From the NCBI GenBank assembly GCA_036571765.1, contig BROE01000023.1, positions 1,804,688 through 1,868,687 on the forward strand: a stretch of 64,000 bases of DNA. The letters are read 5' to 3'. A program made the position numbers and the translations under genes. Within the stretch, counting starts at the first letter, position 1. Each line of letters begins with the position of its first letter. Below are positions 61,454-64,000 of this stretch, in pieces. Source of the DNA: Plecoglossus altivelis. Taxonomy: Eukaryota; Chordata; Actinopteri; Osmeriformes; Plecoglossidae. Below the pieces are notes generated by a model. The model saw only the letters and a program-made list of their open reading frames with translations, searched no databases and was not told where the DNA came from.

Positions 61454-62448
61454 TTAATATTTGCTACAGTAGCCTTTGTTTGCAATTACAGAGGTCAAAC
61501 GTTTCCTGTAGTTTTTCACCAGGTATGCACACACTGCAGGAGGGATTTTGGCCCACTCCTCCACACAGATCTTCTCTAGATCAGTCCGATTTCTGGCCTG
61601 TCGCTGAGAAACACAGAGTTTGAGCTCCCTTCATAGATTCTCTATTGGGTTTAGGTCTGGAGACTGGCTAGGCCACACCAGAACCTTGATATGCTTCTTA
61701 CAGAGCGACTCCTTGGTTATACTCGCATTGTCATGTTGGAAGACCCAGCCTCGACCCATCTTCAATGCTCTAACTGAGGGAAGGAGGTTGTTCCCCCAAA
61801 TTTTGCAATACATCATCTCCTTAATACAGTGCAGTCTTCCTGTCCCATGTGCAGAAAAACACCCCCAAAGCATGATGCTACCACCCCATCCTTCACAGCA
61901 GGGATGGCGTTCTTGGGATGGCACTCATCATTCTTTTTCCTCCAAACATGTTCAGTGGAATTATGACCAAAAAGTTATACTTTGGTCCTATCTGACCACA
62001 GGACCTTCTCCCATGACTCCTCTGGATCATCCAAATGGTCATTGTCAAACTTAAAACGGGCCTGGACATGTGCTTGTTTAAGCAGGGGAACCTTCCGTGC
62101 CATGCATGATTTCAAACCATGACGTCTTAGTGTATTACCAACAGTAACCTTGGAAACGGTGGTCCCAGCTCTTTTCAGGTCATTGACCAGCTCCTCCCAT
62201 GTAGTTCTGGGCTGATTTCTCACCTTTCTTGAGATCATTGAGACCCTACGAGGTGAGACCTTGCATGGGGCCCCAGTCTGAGGGAGATTGACAGTCATAT
62301 TTAGCTTCTTCCATTTTCTAATGATTGCTCCAACAGTGGACGTTTTTTCACCAAGCAGTTTGGCAATTTCCCCGTAGCCCTTTCCAGCCTTGTGGAGGTA
62401 TACAATTTTGTCTCTTGTGTTTTTGGACGGCTCTTTGGTCTTGGCCAT
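61454..62448 (-). pseudogene. Tc1-like transposase, degenerate (two stops, one frameshift)
   Basis: The minus-strand reading starts at the ATG at 62448 with [16 protein letters not shown] and shows a paired-type helix-turn-helix DNA-binding region in about residues 8-50 ([20 protein letters not shown]), then the second helix-turn-helix region and the start of the DDE catalytic domain. The first catalytic Asp is in [12 protein letters not shown] stop at 61975-61977 follows directly. A one-base frameshift lies near 61881-61890. The second catalytic Asp is in FQHDNAS and the Glu is in DLNPIENL, so all three acidic residues survive. A second stop (TGA at 61631-61633, where the family has Trp) precedes the last stretch, which ends at the TAA at 61454-61456. 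Total length of about 332 codons is near the usual 340. The element cannot make its own enzyme. Confidence 0.92.
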
Positions 62449-62600
62449 CTTAGTATTGTATGGGGTGGACAGGTGTCTTCATGCAGCTAACAACCTTAAA
62501 CAGGTGCATCTACATTAGGATAATAAATGGAGTGTAGGTGGACATTTTAAAGGCAGACTAACAGGTCTTTGAGGGTTCGAATTATATCTGATTGACAGTT

Positions 62601-62800
62601 GTTCAGATACTTATTTGAAGCTGTATCATACAAATAAATAGTAACGAAATCATATATTGTGATTTCTGGAAAATGTCTTTTAGGATTATGTCTCTCACAG
62701 TGGACATGCACCTACGATGACAATTTCAGACCCCTACATGATTTCCAAGTGGGAGAACTTGAAAAATAGGAGGGTGTTCAAATACTTATTTTTCTCACTG
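62601..62800. repeat. Right inverted repeat of the Tc1-like element
   Basis: Reverse complement of the left end. The outer direct repeat is at 62773-62790 (GGTGTTCAAATACTTATT) and the inner, diverged copy starts at 62601 (GTTCAGATACTTATT). The inner copy has a T-to-C type change relative to the left end, so the right inner binding site is degraded. Confidence 0.88.
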
Positions 62801-64000
62801 TATTATAGGGTAGTTCAGTCACAAGATTACCAACCAATGCCTAATGTCAGCCATAGATACCCACAGGTGAGGAGCATGTGGTCCCATCACTGACACATCT
62901 TCTTTGCACTTCCGCAGGAGGGGGATGGCGGGGGGAATTGAAGAGTCAGAGGCCCAGTTAATCATAATTGGAATGTGTTTGACGACATCGGTAGTCGACA
63001 AAGCTACTTATGCAGGTCCACGCCTCGGAGAGTGAGCTCTTTGTCACACTCGGTGGCTTTCAAATTATGATCGATGTGGCAGGGACACTGTCGTTAAACG
63101 GATGCATGAAATGCAGCATTACTCTTAATGAGCTGCTCATGCAATTAATTAACTTCAAAAGGTCAGATTTGGTGGATTGTCAATAAGAGAGGAAAAAAAC
63201 GAGCGCCTCAGTACGCTTTTTTTTTTGCAGGTACCTGCGACATGTTTGGTGTTCTACTCTGGCAATACAAAATGTGGGGGACGTCATAAATGGATTTCGT
63301 GAACGCAACGCACATTCACCATTCAAAGAAGCCTACTTATGGACAAATAACTGTTAGAAGTTAATTCGCTGTAAATTTAAATGACCAACCGAATTGCTAA
63401 TTTTAATACAGACTAATTTTTCCTCTAATACGAATATGATTCTGCATAAAGTCTGCTGTAAATTGGTGTATAGCATGCAAGGAGTCAGAATTTAAAATAA
63501 CTTTTAAAAGTTTCCAAAGCCTTCTGGTCTTTTGCTACAGTGTTTTCCGTTTATTGAAAGGAATAAGGATAGACATATCATTTAGAAAATTCCATGCTAT
63601 CAATGCCTTTTGCAAATTACATGTTGGCAGGTGACATATTGTGAAAGGAAACATGTCAATTTATGAGTAGAACACAAGTTTACAAATAGATTTCATAAAA
63701 TTAGAGATGGAGACGGTAGTTCTGCTACTTAACAGCATGCCTCCTGCATCAGAACAATAGAAGAATGTTCAAAGCAATATAGTGGCCAAACACTTTTGGG
63801 AATATGTGCAGTGACTTGATAATGACTAATCTCACGAGTGTTACAATGTTAACATCAGTACATCAAGGTGACTCTGTACAATGAGGTGTATGTACCTCAT
63901 TAACGCATACAGAGCCTTGTGAGATGACCCTGTAGGACTCCAAAGACAGAGTTCTCATTGATTAAGTGCCAAAACACATGTTCGAGCCTAAGACATAAGA
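62801..64000. other. Sequence after the transposon, nothing recognised
   Basis: AT-rich unique-looking sequence. A poly(T)-gcag acceptor-like site at 63230 opens a frame that starts Glu-Tyr but then shows no MRH similarity and stops after about 40 codons. Confidence 0.55.

Larger units (their letters stand above)
61237..62800 (-). mobile_element. Tc1/mariner-family DNA transposon, full length, inactive
   Basis: A 1,564-base element bounded by perfect outer ends CAGTGAGGAAAA on the left and its near-complement TTTTTCTCACTG on the right, with TA dinucleotides immediately outside (61235-61236 and 62801-62802) as expected for Tc1 target duplication. The terminal inverted repeats are about 200 bases each and each contains two copies of the 18-base motif AATAAGTATTTGAACACC or a close variant, the IR/DR architecture seen in many fish Tc1-like elements. 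Between them is a single minus-strand transposase gene interrupted by mutations. It probably sits in the intron following the exon at 57883, or just downstream of it. Its ends are well preserved but not identical, so it is not a very recent insertion. Confidence 0.95.

Noticed and set aside
63231..63357. Possible next PRKCSH-like exon after a poly(T)-gcag acceptor; in phase 2 it begins Glu-Tyr as expected.
   Set aside because: The following peptide lacks the LCPF-type MRH sequence and runs to a stop after about 40 codons without a donor.

Overview
The window is non-repeat-dense vertebrate nuclear DNA, most likely from a teleost fish. Evidence: short exons with GT/AG splice sites separated by very large introns, many CA, CT, GA and CAGA microsatellites, long C and G runs, and one complete-length Tc1-like transposon of the inverted-repeat/direct-repeat type common in fish genomes. 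There are no bacterial-type operons, no CRISPR array, no rRNA or recognisable tRNA gene, and almost all long open frames are by-products of low-complexity DNA.

One gene is supported. Four short plus-strand exons (15515-15601, 26236-26305, 55347-55416, 57883-57972) have consensus splice sites and join with matching phases (0|0, 1|1, 2|2). Their combined translation lines up, in order, with the C-terminal half of glucosidase II subunit beta (PRKCSH): the segment just after the EF-hands, the helix before the mannose-6-phosphate-receptor-homology (MRH) domain, and the start of that domain with its first cysteine. Identity to the human protein as I remember it is modest, so this may be a divergent paralog rather than the canonical gene. 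The 5' exons (signal peptide, LDL-receptor-like repeats, coiled coil, EF-hands) and 3' exons (rest of MRH domain, ER-retention signal) were not found and should lie outside the window.

Layout: 1-15514, presumed upstream intron, GC-rich with C/CT tracts, then an AT-rich, repeat-poor block at about 12.4-14.4 kb; 15602-26235, intron with CT arrays, a 37-bp minisatellite and a 322-base assembly gap; 26306-55346, a 29-kb intron with a large CAGA/CAGG array, a 20-bp minisatellite, a 27-bp minisatellite of about 0.86 kb plus a decayed relative of it, and many homopurine tracts; 55417-57882, short intron; 57973-64000, intron or downstream sequence carrying the Tc1-like element at 61237-62800, whose transposase is broken by two stops and a frameshift.

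In function, the PRKCSH family protein is the non-catalytic partner of glucosidase II alpha in the endoplasmic reticulum: its MRH domain binds mannose on N-glycans and helps the catalytic subunit trim glucose, and it keeps the complex in the ER. Nothing in the window amounts to a clearly new biological system. The items most worth checking are the divergent PRKCSH-like gene with its apparently reduced acidic linker, the 27-bp minisatellite with long open frames, and a nested hairpin at 31106-31179.
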